Shown: piece after piece, positions 1 through 5,247 of the stretch | How the letters are laid out: each line of letters begins with the position of its first letter | How positions within the stretch are numbered: position 1 is the first letter of the stretch | Assembly (NCBI GenBank): GCA_023416055.1 | Contig: JAEZIH010000249.1 | Coordinates: 1 to 7,509 of the forward strand | Direction: 5' to 3' | DNA: 7,509 nt | Origin: Pseudomonadota bacterium | Lineage (GTDB): Bacteria; Pseudomonadota; Alphaproteobacteria; Caulobacterales; Caulobacteraceae | The notes under the pieces: generated by a model | What the model was told of the DNA's origin: nothing | The model's database searches: none | Seen by the model: only the letters and a program-made list of their open reading frames with translations | Program-made: the position numbers and the translations under genes

Positions 1-59
1 AGAAGGGCACCGACGTCGACCAGCCGAGGAACCTGGCGAAATCGGTAACGGTGGAATAG
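1..59 (+). CDS. 3' end of an unidentified protein-coding gene (partial)
   Basis: Reading from base 3, 18 sense codons run to a TAG stop at 57-59; the tail reads KGTDVDQPRNLAKSVTVE. Nearly every third position is G or C, matching the codon usage of the clear genes in this window, whereas the frame starting at base 1 closes at a TAA at 46-48. The rest of the gene lies outside the window. The tail is hydrophilic and has no motif I recognise, so I assign no function. The next small gene begins 9 bases after the stop in the same frame, suggesting co-transcription. Confidence 0.5.
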   Translation, partial: KGTDVDQPRNLAKSVTVE

Positions 60-68
60 GGGCGGGCG

Positions 69-182
69 ATGGACGGCTGGATCCGCCTGGTGACCGAGAG
101 CCCCTTTGCGGCCCTACTGATCGCCGCCGCTCTCCTGGTGGTGGCGAGCTGGGTGGTACGCAAGCTGCGCCGCCGGGGCTAG
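69..182 (+). CDS. small single-pass membrane protein (37 aa), function unknown
   Basis: An ATG at 69 opens a 37-residue frame ending with TAG at 180-182. A purine-rich GGGGCGGG stretch just upstream (about 59-66) can serve as a ribosome binding site, though it sits close to the start. Third positions are almost all G/C, as expected for a translated frame here. The protein has a short N-terminal part (MDGWIRLVTESP), one hydrophobic segment of about 18 residues (roughly 13-30, rich in Ala, Leu and Val), and a basic tail (RKLRRRG). The positive-inside rule predicts the C-terminus in the cytoplasm. It follows the preceding gene by 9 bases and probably shares its mRNA. I recognise no family; it could be a small membrane accessory subunit of the product encoded upstream. 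Its short length keeps confidence moderate. Confidence 0.5.
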   Translation: MDGWIRLVTESPFAALLIAAALLVVASWVVRKLRRRG

Positions 183-225
183 ATGGTGGCGTCGCCCGAG
201 TGATCGAATCCGGTGCGCGATGCGT

Positions 226-231
226 TAGGGT
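226..231 (+). promoter_or_regulatory. possible -10 element for galU
   Basis: The 76-base gap between the small membrane protein and galU contains GTTAGGGT, whose TAGGGT (226-231) resembles -10 elements of GC-rich alphaproteobacteria and lies about 28 bases before the galU ATG. No good -35 match is visible at the expected distance (around 202-208). galU may also be read from upstream, since no terminator is seen in the gap. Confidence 0.25.
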
Positions 232-258
232 CGCCCCCGCCTCTGTTCAGGAACCCTC

Positions 259-1137
259 ATGACCGCTTCGAACCGCCGCCTCCGCAAGGCCGTCCTTCCC
301 GTCGCCGGCCTCGGCACTCGGGTGCTGCCCGGCACCAAGACCACGCCCAAGGAGCTGCTCAACGTCGTCGACCGGCCGATCCTGAGCTACATCGTCGAGG
401 AGGCGCGCGAGGCGGGGATCGAGCACATCGTCTTCGTCACCGGCCGGGCCAAGCAGGCCATCGAGGACTATTTCGATCACCAGATCGAGCTCGAGGCCCA
501 GCTGGAGGCCAAGGGCAAGACCGACATCCTCGAGATGATGAGCGCCGAACTGGCCCGGGCCGGCGAGATGAGCTTCACCCGCCAGATGCAGCCGAAGGGG
601 CTGGGGCACGCGGTGTGGTGCGCCCGCGACATCGTCGGCGACGAGCCGTTCGCGGTGATCCTGCCCGACGTCATCGTCGACGCCCAGCCCGGTGCGCTGA
701 AGCAGCTGGCCGAGGTCTACGCCGAGGTCGGCGGCAACGTCATCGGAGTGGAGCCGGTGCCGGAGAGCGAGACGCACAAGTACGGCATCGTCGACCCCGA
801 CAGCCGCGACGGCCGGCGCATCCGGATGAGGGGGATGGTCGAGAAGCCGCCCCGCGGCGAGGCGCCGTCGAACCTGTCGATCTCGGGCCGCTACATCCTG
901 CAGCCCGAGATTTTCGGCATCCTCGAGCGGACTGAGCGCGGCGCGGGCGGCGAGATCCAGCTGACCGACGGCATGGCGAAGCTGATGCAGGACCAGACCT
1001 TCACCGCCGTGGAGTACGAGGGCGCGACCTACGACTGCGGCGACAAGATCGGCCTGCTGCGCGCCAATGTGGCGCTGGCCCTGAAGCGGCCGGACCTCGG
1101 CGAACAGGCGCGGGCGGCGGTGACCGCCCTGCTCTGA
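259..1137 (+). CDS. galU: UTP--glucose-1-phosphate uridylyltransferase (UDP-glucose pyrophosphorylase)
   Basis: GalU makes UDP-glucose and pyrophosphate from UTP and glucose-1-phosphate in the cytosol, feeding LPS, capsule or exopolysaccharide, and glycosyl-donor pools. The 292-residue length is normal for bacterial GalU. Visible family signatures are the nucleotide-binding N-terminus GLGTRVLPGTKTTPKELL (17-34), QPKGLGHAVW (111-120), the metal/sugar-phosphate segment LPDVIVD (135-141), VEKP (194-197) with its conserved lysine, SGRYIL (209-214), GEIQLTD (231-237) and YDCGDKIG (258-265). The ATG at 259 is preceded by CAGGAA (248-253) at a normal distance, and the protein begins just before the first beta strand (KAVLPVAG), so this start is secure. 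The gene ends three bases before the stop of the convergent lipoprotein gene. No terminator is evident between them. The identification rests on clear motif recognition. Confidence 0.97.
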   Translation: MTASNRRLRKAVLPVAGLGTRVLPGTKTTPKELLNVVDRPILSYIVEEAREAGIEHIVFVTGRAKQAIEDYFDHQIELEAQLEAKGKTDILEMMSAELARAGEMSFTRQMQPKGLGHAVWCARDIVGDEPFAVILPDVIVDAQPGALKQLAEVYAEVGGNVIGVEPVPESETHKYGIVDPDSRDGRRIRMRGMVEKPPRGEAPSNLSISGRYILQPEIFGILERTERGAGGEIQLTDGMAKLMQDQTFTAVEYEGATYDCGDKIGLLRANVALALKRPDLGEQARAAVTALL

Positions 1138-1140
1138 CGA

Positions 1141-1350
1141 TCAGCGGTTCGACGGCTGGCCGGTCACCTTGCAGACATTGTCGAGCTGGGGCCGGCCGCT
1201 CTGCTGGCCGGTGGGGGACAGGATGCCGCCGCGGGCCTCGCAGTCGGCCTGCAGGCGCTCGAACTCGGTCTGGTAGTGATCGGACCCGGTCGCACTGGCG
1301 CAGGCCGTCAGCGCCAGGGCCGCGGGGAGGGCGATAAGCACGATACGCAT
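1141..1350 (-). CDS. small lipoprotein with two conserved-looking cysteines, function unknown
   Basis: The 69-residue product begins with a typical lipoprotein signal: MR, a hydrophobic run, then lipobox LTAC with the lipidated Cys at 17. Residue +2 is Ala, not Asp, which by the usual Lol rule predicts the outer membrane. The mature part is about 52 residues, polar, with Cys37 and Cys60 in the context CEARGGILSPTG...LDNVCKVTG; these could form a periplasmic disulfide. A ribosome binding site GGGAG sits 7 bases before the ATG (1350). The gene starts 20 bases after the stop of the alpha/beta hydrolase on the same strand, so the two are probably one operon. Its stop faces the galU stop 3 bases away. 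I recall similar small two-cysteine proteins in alphaproteobacteria but know of no function. Confidence 0.85.
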   Translation of the reverse strand: MRIVLIALPAALALTACASATGSDHYQTEFERLQADCEARGGILSPTGQQSGRPQLDNVCKVTGQPSNR

Positions 1351-1370
1351 GGGCGTTCTCCCGGTTAATG

Positions 1371-2129
1371 TCAGGACAATGTAGAGCTTGAGCGGCGGTT
1401 CCGTTCAACCGCCTCTATGAGCCGGGCGAGATCGGCCGGCGCGGACAGGCGGTGGTCGCCCCCTTCGACCAGTTCGAGGGTGACGTGGGCGGCGGTCAGG
1501 CGCTCGGTCAGCATCACCTGCCGGCGCCACGGAACCACGTCGTCGGCGCGGCCCTGAAGGATGTGCACCGGGGCGGTGACCGGCAGCGGGCCGCGCAGCA
1601 GCAGCCAGTCGCGCGCCTCCTCGAACATGCGCCGGGTGAGGACGTATTCGCCGAGGCCCTCCTCGACGATCAGGGTCTCGCCTTCGCGCAGAACGGCCTG
1701 GCGCTGGTGGTCGGCGAGGCCGGGCCACATCAGGTCCTCGGTGAAGTCCGGGGCGGGATTGACCAGCACCAGTCCGGCCATGCGTTCGGGCCGGGCCACG
1801 GCCAGCAGCAGGGCGACCCAGCCGCCCATCGACGAGCCGACAGGCACGACCGGGCCTTCCAGGCTGTCGATCAGGGCGATGGCGTCCTCGCGCCAGCGGC
1901 CGATGGTCGCCTGGCGCCAGTCGCCTGACGAGACGCCGTGGGCGAAGTGGTCGTAGCGGACGTAGCTCCAGCCGCGTTCGCGGGCGGCGGCGTCGAGGGC
2001 CAGGGCCTTGGTCCCCTCCATGTCGGAGCGGAAGCCGCCGATCCAGACCACGGTCGGGCCGTCGCCCGTCACCCGCTTCAGGGCCAGGGTTTCGCCGTCG
2101 GGTCGGGTCAGGCGTTCGATCTCGTTCAT
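1371..2129 (-). CDS. alpha/beta hydrolase, ABHD10-like (serine esterase/thioesterase type)
   Basis: This 252-residue protein has a complete alpha/beta-hydrolase triad: nucleophile Ser100 in GSSMGG (98-103), Asp196 in GRADDVVP (193-200), and His226 in GGDHRLS (223-229). The order of segments GGFRSDMEGTKALAL (31-45), RYDHFAHGVSSG (58-69), GRWREDAIALID (77-88), the elbow, GPLPVTAPVHILQG (180-193) and DDVVPW (196-201) closely follows human mitochondrial ABHD10 as I remember it. ABHD10 is reported as a depalmitoylase and glucuronide esterase, so an ester or thioester substrate is likely; the natural bacterial substrate is unknown. There is no signal peptide, so it should be cytosolic. The ATG at 2129 follows GAGAGG at a 5-base spacing and begins right at the first strand. 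A longer reading frame exists upstream but would cross the divergent glycosyltransferase gene. The lipoprotein gene follows 20 bases downstream. Confidence 0.9.
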   Translation of the reverse strand: MNEIERLTRPDGETLALKRVTGDGPTVVWIGGFRSDMEGTKALALDAAARERGWSYVRYDHFAHGVSSGDWRQATIGRWREDAIALIDSLEGPVVPVGSSMGGWVALLLAVARPERMAGLVLVNPAPDFTEDLMWPGLADHQRQAVLREGETLIVEEGLGEYVLTRRMFEEARDWLLLRGPLPVTAPVHILQGRADDVVPWRRQVMLTERLTAAHVTLELVEGGDHRLSAPADLARLIEAVERNRRSSSTLS

Positions 2130-2199
2130 GGTGGGCCTCTCGCGCAAACGTCCCGAGCCTGATAGCGAACCCCGGCAAGCGAAGCGAAGGCCAAAGCGC

Positions 2200-3165
2200 G
2201 TGTCCGAACCCAGGGTCCTGTTCGTCACCTCCAACCGCATCGGCGACTGCGTCATCTCGTCGGGCGTGATCCGCGAGATCGGGCGGCAGCTGCCGGGGGC
2301 CCGGATAACCGTCGCCTGCGGCCGCCCGCCGGCGCCCTTCTTCCGCGCGGCGCCGGGGGTGGAGCGGGTCATCGTCCTCGACAAGAAGAAGCTGGCCGGA
2401 CACTGGCTGGACCTGTGGAAGCAGGTCGTCGGGACCCGCTGGGACATGGTCATCGACATCCGCGGCTCGGCGCTGTCGTACCTGATCCCTGCCAGGCGGC
2501 GGGTGGTCTACAACCGGTCCTGGGAGACCGGCCTTCGCAAGGTCGAGATGGTGTCGCGGCTGATGGGGTCGGAGACGCCGTTGGACCCCGAGATCTTCCT
2601 CGACGAGCGGGCGCGGGCCGAGGCGGCGGCGGTGATCGATCCGCAGCTGGCGGGGGGCGTCGGTCCCGGCCCGATCATCGCCCTGGCGCCCATCGCCCAC
2701 CAGCCGGGCAAGAGCTGGCCGGCCGAGCGCTGGGGCCAGCTGGTGGAGCGGCTGATGGCCGAGCCGCGCTTCGCCGGCTGGCGCTTCATGCCGGTCGGCG
2801 GGCCCGGCGACCGGCCGCCGGCGACCCCGGCGCTCGAGACCGCAGGGGACCGGGCCATCGACTTCGTCGGCAAGGGCGACATCCTCGCCTCGGCCGCGGC
2901 GATCGACCGGGCGGCCCTGTTCGTCGGCAACGACTCCGGCCTGATGCATGTGGCCGCCGCCCTGGGCCGCCCGACGCTGGGTCTGTTCGGCCCGACGGAG
3001 TGGTGGCTGTACGGACCCTGGGGGCCGAAGACGCGGACCGTCGCCAGCAACGAGACCCGCGGGGAGTTCGCCCCCATCGAGGCCCTGACCGTCGACCACG
3101 TCTTCGACGCCGTGCTGGCGCTTCACGACGCCTTCATCGGCGCCGGCGAGGCCGGGAAATCTTGA
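2200..3165 (+). CDS. glycosyltransferase family 9 (heptosyltransferase-like)
   Basis: The product (321 residues from GTG) belongs to the GT-B fold family that includes WaaC/WaaF, which transfer ADP-heptose to the LPS inner core at the cytoplasmic face. Landmarks are the N-terminal NRIGDCVIS with Asp16 (position of the proposed WaaC base Asp13), a Rossmann-like N-domain, PGKSWPAERW with Lys171 (position of WaaC Lys192), and the donor-site motif GNDSGLMHVAAALGRPTLGLFGPT beginning at 243. Length is normal. The true acceptor and donor cannot be read from sequence, so I give no gene symbol. I choose GTG at 2200 because an AGCGAAGG stretch ends 9 bases upstream and the conserved strand starts five residues in. 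The in-frame ATG at 2128 would overlap the start codon of the divergent hydrolase, and its added residues look unlike the family. The stop overlaps the putative infC -35 element. Confidence 0.9.
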   Translation: MSEPRVLFVTSNRIGDCVISSGVIREIGRQLPGARITVACGRPPAPFFRAAPGVERVIVLDKKKLAGHWLDLWKQVVGTRWDMVIDIRGSALSYLIPARRRVVYNRSWETGLRKVEMVSRLMGSETPLDPEIFLDERARAEAAAVIDPQLAGGVGPGPIIALAPIAHQPGKSWPAERWGQLVERLMAEPRFAGWRFMPVGGPGDRPPATPALETAGDRAIDFVGKGDILASAAAIDRAALFVGNDSGLMHVAAALGRPTLGLFGPTEWWLYGPWGPKTRTVASNETRGEFAPIEALTVDHVFDAVLALHDAFIGAGEAGKS

Positions 3166-3190
3166 AGAGACGGGCGTTCGCGGTCATATA
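3162..3190 (+). promoter_or_regulatory. candidate infC promoter (TTGAAG - 17 bp - CATATA)
   Basis: TTGAAG at 3162-3167 (4 of 6 to TTGACA), a 17-base spacer, and CATATA at 3185-3190 followed by GGGCC fit a housekeeping-sigma promoter of a GC-rich alphaproteobacterium. The -35 overlaps the TGA stop of the glycosyltransferase gene. Transcription from here would give infC a leader of roughly 80 bases. This is read by eye and not verified. Confidence 0.45.
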
Positions 3191-3260
3191 GGGCCGCCTG
3201 AGGAGAACGCCGCCGTTCGTGGCGCGCTTCTTCACGCCGAACCGCCTATCGTCCACTTGC

Positions 3261-3265
3261 AAGGA
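3261..3265 (+). promoter_or_regulatory. ribosome binding site that decides the infC start
   Basis: AAGGA (3261-3265) lies 10 bases before the in-frame ATT at 3276 but 22 bases before the first in-frame ATG at 3288. That spacing fits initiation at ATT and not at the ATG. A second Shine-Dalgarno-like AGGAG at 3201-3205 lies 13 bases before an in-frame GTG at 3219, a longer alternative start. Confidence 0.55.
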
Positions 3266-3275
3266 AACGACGCCC

Positions 3276-3809
3276 ATTCGCCGTCCGATGAACCAGCCGC
3301 CCGTCAAGGACGGGCCGCCCATGAACCACGAAATCCGCGCGCCGCGCGTTCTGCTGATTGATCAGAACGGCGAGAAGCAGGGCGTCATGCCCACGTCAGC
3401 CGCGCTGGAAGCCGCCGAAGAGGCCGGCATGGACCTGGTTCAGATCGTCTCCACCTCCGAACCGCCGGTGGCCAAGATCCTCGACTACGGCAAGTTCCGC
3501 TTCCAGGAGCAGAAGAAGAAAGCCGAGGCCCGCAAGCGCCAGAAAGTCGTCGAGCTGAAGGAAATCAAGCTCCGGCCGAACATCGACCAGCACGACTACG
3601 ACGTGAAGGCGCGGGCCATGACGCGCTTCTTCGAGGAGGGCGACAAGGTCAAGGTGACCCTGCGCTTCCGCGGCCGCGAAATGGCCCACCCCGAACTGGG
3701 CATGAAGCTGCTTCAGAAGGTCCAGGCCGACTTCGATGAAGTGGCCAAGGTCGAGTACGCGCCGCGCATGGAAGGCCGCCAGATGATCATGATCCTGGCC
3801 CCGCGGTAA
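3276..3809 (+). CDS. infC: translation initiation factor IF-3, probable ATT start
   Basis: IF-3 binds the 30S subunit, prevents premature 50S joining, and checks the start codon and initiator tRNA. From ATT the protein is 177 residues (E. coli 180). The N-domain runs from about 17 to 80 with the signature [10 protein letters not shown] (67-76), then a charged linker helix ([12 protein letters not shown]), then the C-domain with [13 protein letters not shown] and [12 protein letters not shown] at the end. I start at ATT 3276 because it gives an N-terminus (M)[13 protein letters not shown] like the MRRP...VKDGP I recall for rhizobial IF-3. It also sits 10 bases after AAGGA, and E. coli infC uses AUU, through which IF-3 represses its own synthesis. 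Alternatives are ATG 3288 (173 residues) and GTG 3219 (196 residues, whose extra residues look unrelated to IF-3). A strong terminator follows, so the gene appears to end its own transcript, unlike the usual infC-rpmI-rplT arrangement. Confidence 0.93.
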   Translation: MRRPMNQPPVKDGPPMNHEIRAPRVLLIDQNGEKQGVMPTSAALEAAEEAGMDLVQIVSTSEPPVAKILDYGKFRFQEQKKKAEARKRQKVVELKEIKLRPNIDQHDYDVKARAMTRFFEEGDKVKVTLRFRGREMAHPELGMKLLQKVQADFDEVAKVEYAPRMEGRQMIMILAPR

Positions 3810-3834
3810 GCGCGGCCCGGATCGAAACCTCACG

Positions 3835-3866
3835 CGCCCCGGTCGGAGACGGCCGGGGCGTTTTCG
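3835..3866 (+). terminator. Rho-independent terminator after infC
   Basis: The 11-bp stem pairs 3835-3845 (CGCCCCGGTCG) with 3850-3860 (CGGCCGGGGCG), with one G-U pair and a GAGA tetraloop (3846-3849, GNRA type). TTTT follows directly at 3861-3864. It begins 25 bases after the infC stop and ends about 20 bases before the MFS start. Confidence 0.9.
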
Positions 3867-3885
3867 TTCCACGAAGCCTTCGCCG

Positions 3886-5172
3886 ATGACCGACGCTCCG
3901 CCCCTTCCGCACCGACAGGCCCCTGCACTGGCCGTGCTGTTCGCGGTGGTGTTCATCAATCTGGTCGGGTTCGGCCTGGTGGTGCCGCTGCTGCCGTTCT
4001 TTGCGCTCAGCCTCGACGCCTCGGCGTGGCAGATCACCCTGATGTTCTCCGCCTATTCGCTGGGGCAGTTCTTCGCTGAACCGTTCTGGGGGCGGCTGTC
4101 GGACCGGATCGGGCGCAAGCCGGTGCTGCTGGTGACGCTGGCGGCCAATGCGGTGGGTTATCTGGCCCTGGCCTTCGTGCCGAACATCTGGCTGGCCATC
4201 GCGGTGCGGCTGTTCACCGGCCTGGGGGCCGGCAACATCTCGACGGTGCAGGGCTATATCGCCGACGTCACCCCGCCGGAGCAGCGCGCCGGCCGCATGG
4301 GGATGATCGGGGCCGCCTTCGGCCTGGGCTTCATCGTCGGGCCCGGGATGGGCGGGCTGCTGACCCAGCCGCAGCTGGGGCGGCTGGGTTACCAGCTGCC
4401 GATCTTCGTGGCCGCGGCGCTGGCGGCGCTGGCCGCCGTCGGCGTGGTCGTCTTCCTGCGCGAGAGCCGGGCGAAAGCCGACCCGGCGGCGCCGCGGCCG
4501 CGCTTCCTCGCCGGTTTGCATGACGCGCGCGTCAACCCGGTCGTGTCGCGCGTCCTGCTGGTCACCCTGGTCTACATGCTGGGCTTCTCGGCCATGGAGA
4601 GCGTGTTCGGCCTGTGGGCCGAGACCCGATACGCGTGGGATGCGCGGGAAGTGGGGCTCAGCTTCATGGTGGTGGGCATTGTCTCGGCCCTGAACCAGGG
4701 CTTCTTCGCCGGACGGCTGGCGCGGCGCTTCGGCGAGGCCCGGGTGCTGGCCGCAGGCATGCTGCTGTTCGGCGCCTCGCTGGTGGCGCAGGTCGTCGCT
4801 CCGACGGCGTGGTTCCCCGCCGTCTCGCTGGATCTGGGTCTGTGGACCCTGCCGGTCCTGCAGGGCTGGATCATCCCGCTGGTCATGGCCCTGGGGGCCT
4901 GCGGCATGTCGCTGGCCATGCCCAACATCTCGGCCCTGATCAGCCGCTCGACGCCGCCCGACCAACAGGGCGCCATGCTGGGCCTCAACATGGCGTCCGG
5001 CTCGGTGGCGCGCATCTTCGGCCCGGTCATCGCCGGCGCGCTGTATTCGATCCTCGGCCACGACTGGCCCTTCCTGGTCGGGGCGGCGCTGACCGTCCCC
5101 GCGGCGGTGATGGCGATCAACGCGGGCCGCGCCTTCCGGACCCGCCAGGCCGCCATCCAGCTCGCAGAATAG
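3886..5172 (+). CDS. MFS transporter, TetA/DHA1-like drug:H+ antiporter family
   Basis: This 428-residue inner-membrane protein has the hydrophobic pattern of 12 transmembrane helices with a central loop around residues 190-215 (RESRAKADPAAPRPRF). Family marks are motif A GRLSDRIGRKPVLL (69-82) between TM2 and TM3, motif B RLFTGLGAGN (Arg108), and the antiporter motif C GLGFIVGPGMGG (146-157), which favour a proton-coupled exporter of the TCR/Tet type. The substrate cannot be predicted; calling it tetracycline resistance would be unsupported. In TM1 the position usually occupied by Asp in TetA-type proteins appears to be Asn25 (FINLVGFG). The ATG at 3886 has only a weak purine stretch (GAAG) upstream and lies about 20 bases past the infC terminator. 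No separate promoter is obvious, so expression may come from read-through or from a promoter inside infC. Confidence 0.9.
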   Translation: MTDAPPLPHRQAPALAVLFAVVFINLVGFGLVVPLLPFFALSLDASAWQITLMFSAYSLGQFFAEPFWGRLSDRIGRKPVLLVTLAANAVGYLALAFVPNIWLAIAVRLFTGLGAGNISTVQGYIADVTPPEQRAGRMGMIGAAFGLGFIVGPGMGGLLTQPQLGRLGYQLPIFVAAALAALAAVGVVVFLRESRAKADPAAPRPRFLAGLHDARVNPVVSRVLLVTLVYMLGFSAMESVFGLWAETRYAWDAREVGLSFMVVGIVSALNQGFFAGRLARRFGEARVLAAGMLLFGASLVAQVVAPTAWFPAVSLDLGLWTLPVLQGWIIPLVMALGACGMSLAMPNISALISRSTPPDQQGAMLGLNMASGSVARIFGPVIAGALYSILGHDWPFLVGAALTVPAAVMAINAGRAFRTRQAAIQLAE

Positions 5173-5183
5173 ATCGCGGCGGG

Positions 5184-5212
5184 TTGGCCCCGCCAGCGGG
5201 ACCCCCTACGGT
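5184..5212 (+). promoter_or_regulatory. candidate promoter for the S9 peptidase gene (TTGGCC - 17 bp - TACGGT)
   Basis: TTGGCC at 5184-5189 and TACGGT at 5207-5212 are separated by 17 bases in the 75-base gap between the MFS and peptidase genes, leaving a leader of about 30 bases. The -35 lies in the loop and 3' arm of a GC hairpin (GGCGGG 5178-5183 with CCCGCC 5189-5194). Neither hexamer is a strong match. Confidence 0.35.
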
Positions 5213-5247
5213 TGCGCATCTGCAAGCGCGAGGGGGCGCACGATTAC

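Noticed and set aside
1134..1144. Short inverted repeat CTGA-CGA-TCAG at the galU/lipoprotein junction
   Set aside because: Two facing TGA stop codons create this symmetry automatically; a 4-bp stem is not evidence of a terminator.
2130..2459. N-terminal extension of the hydrolase up to an upstream minus-strand start at 2459
   Set aside because: It would overlap the 5' end of the divergent glycosyltransferase, and the extra residues show no homology to hydrolases; ATG 2129 has a good ribosome binding site and starts at the first strand.
1405..3126. Long minus-strand open frame (573 codons) spanning the hydrolase and glycosyltransferase genes
   Set aside because: It is antisense to the GT9 gene and out of frame with the hydrolase; its translation is Arg/Pro/Gly-rich with no domain, typical of shadow frames in high-GC DNA.
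3787..5061. Minus-strand open frame (424 codons) opposite the MFS gene
   Set aside because: The translation is rich in His, Gln, Arg and Asp with no recognisable fold, while the plus strand encodes a clear 12-TM transporter.
5178..5194. GC hairpin after the MFS gene considered as a terminator
   Set aside because: The 6-bp stem is not followed by a T-run, so an intrinsic terminator is not supported.
5212..5247. Upstream TTG start for the S9 peptidase
   Set aside because: It would add 12 charged residues before a textbook signal peptide and lies within the candidate -10 element; ATG 5248 is better.
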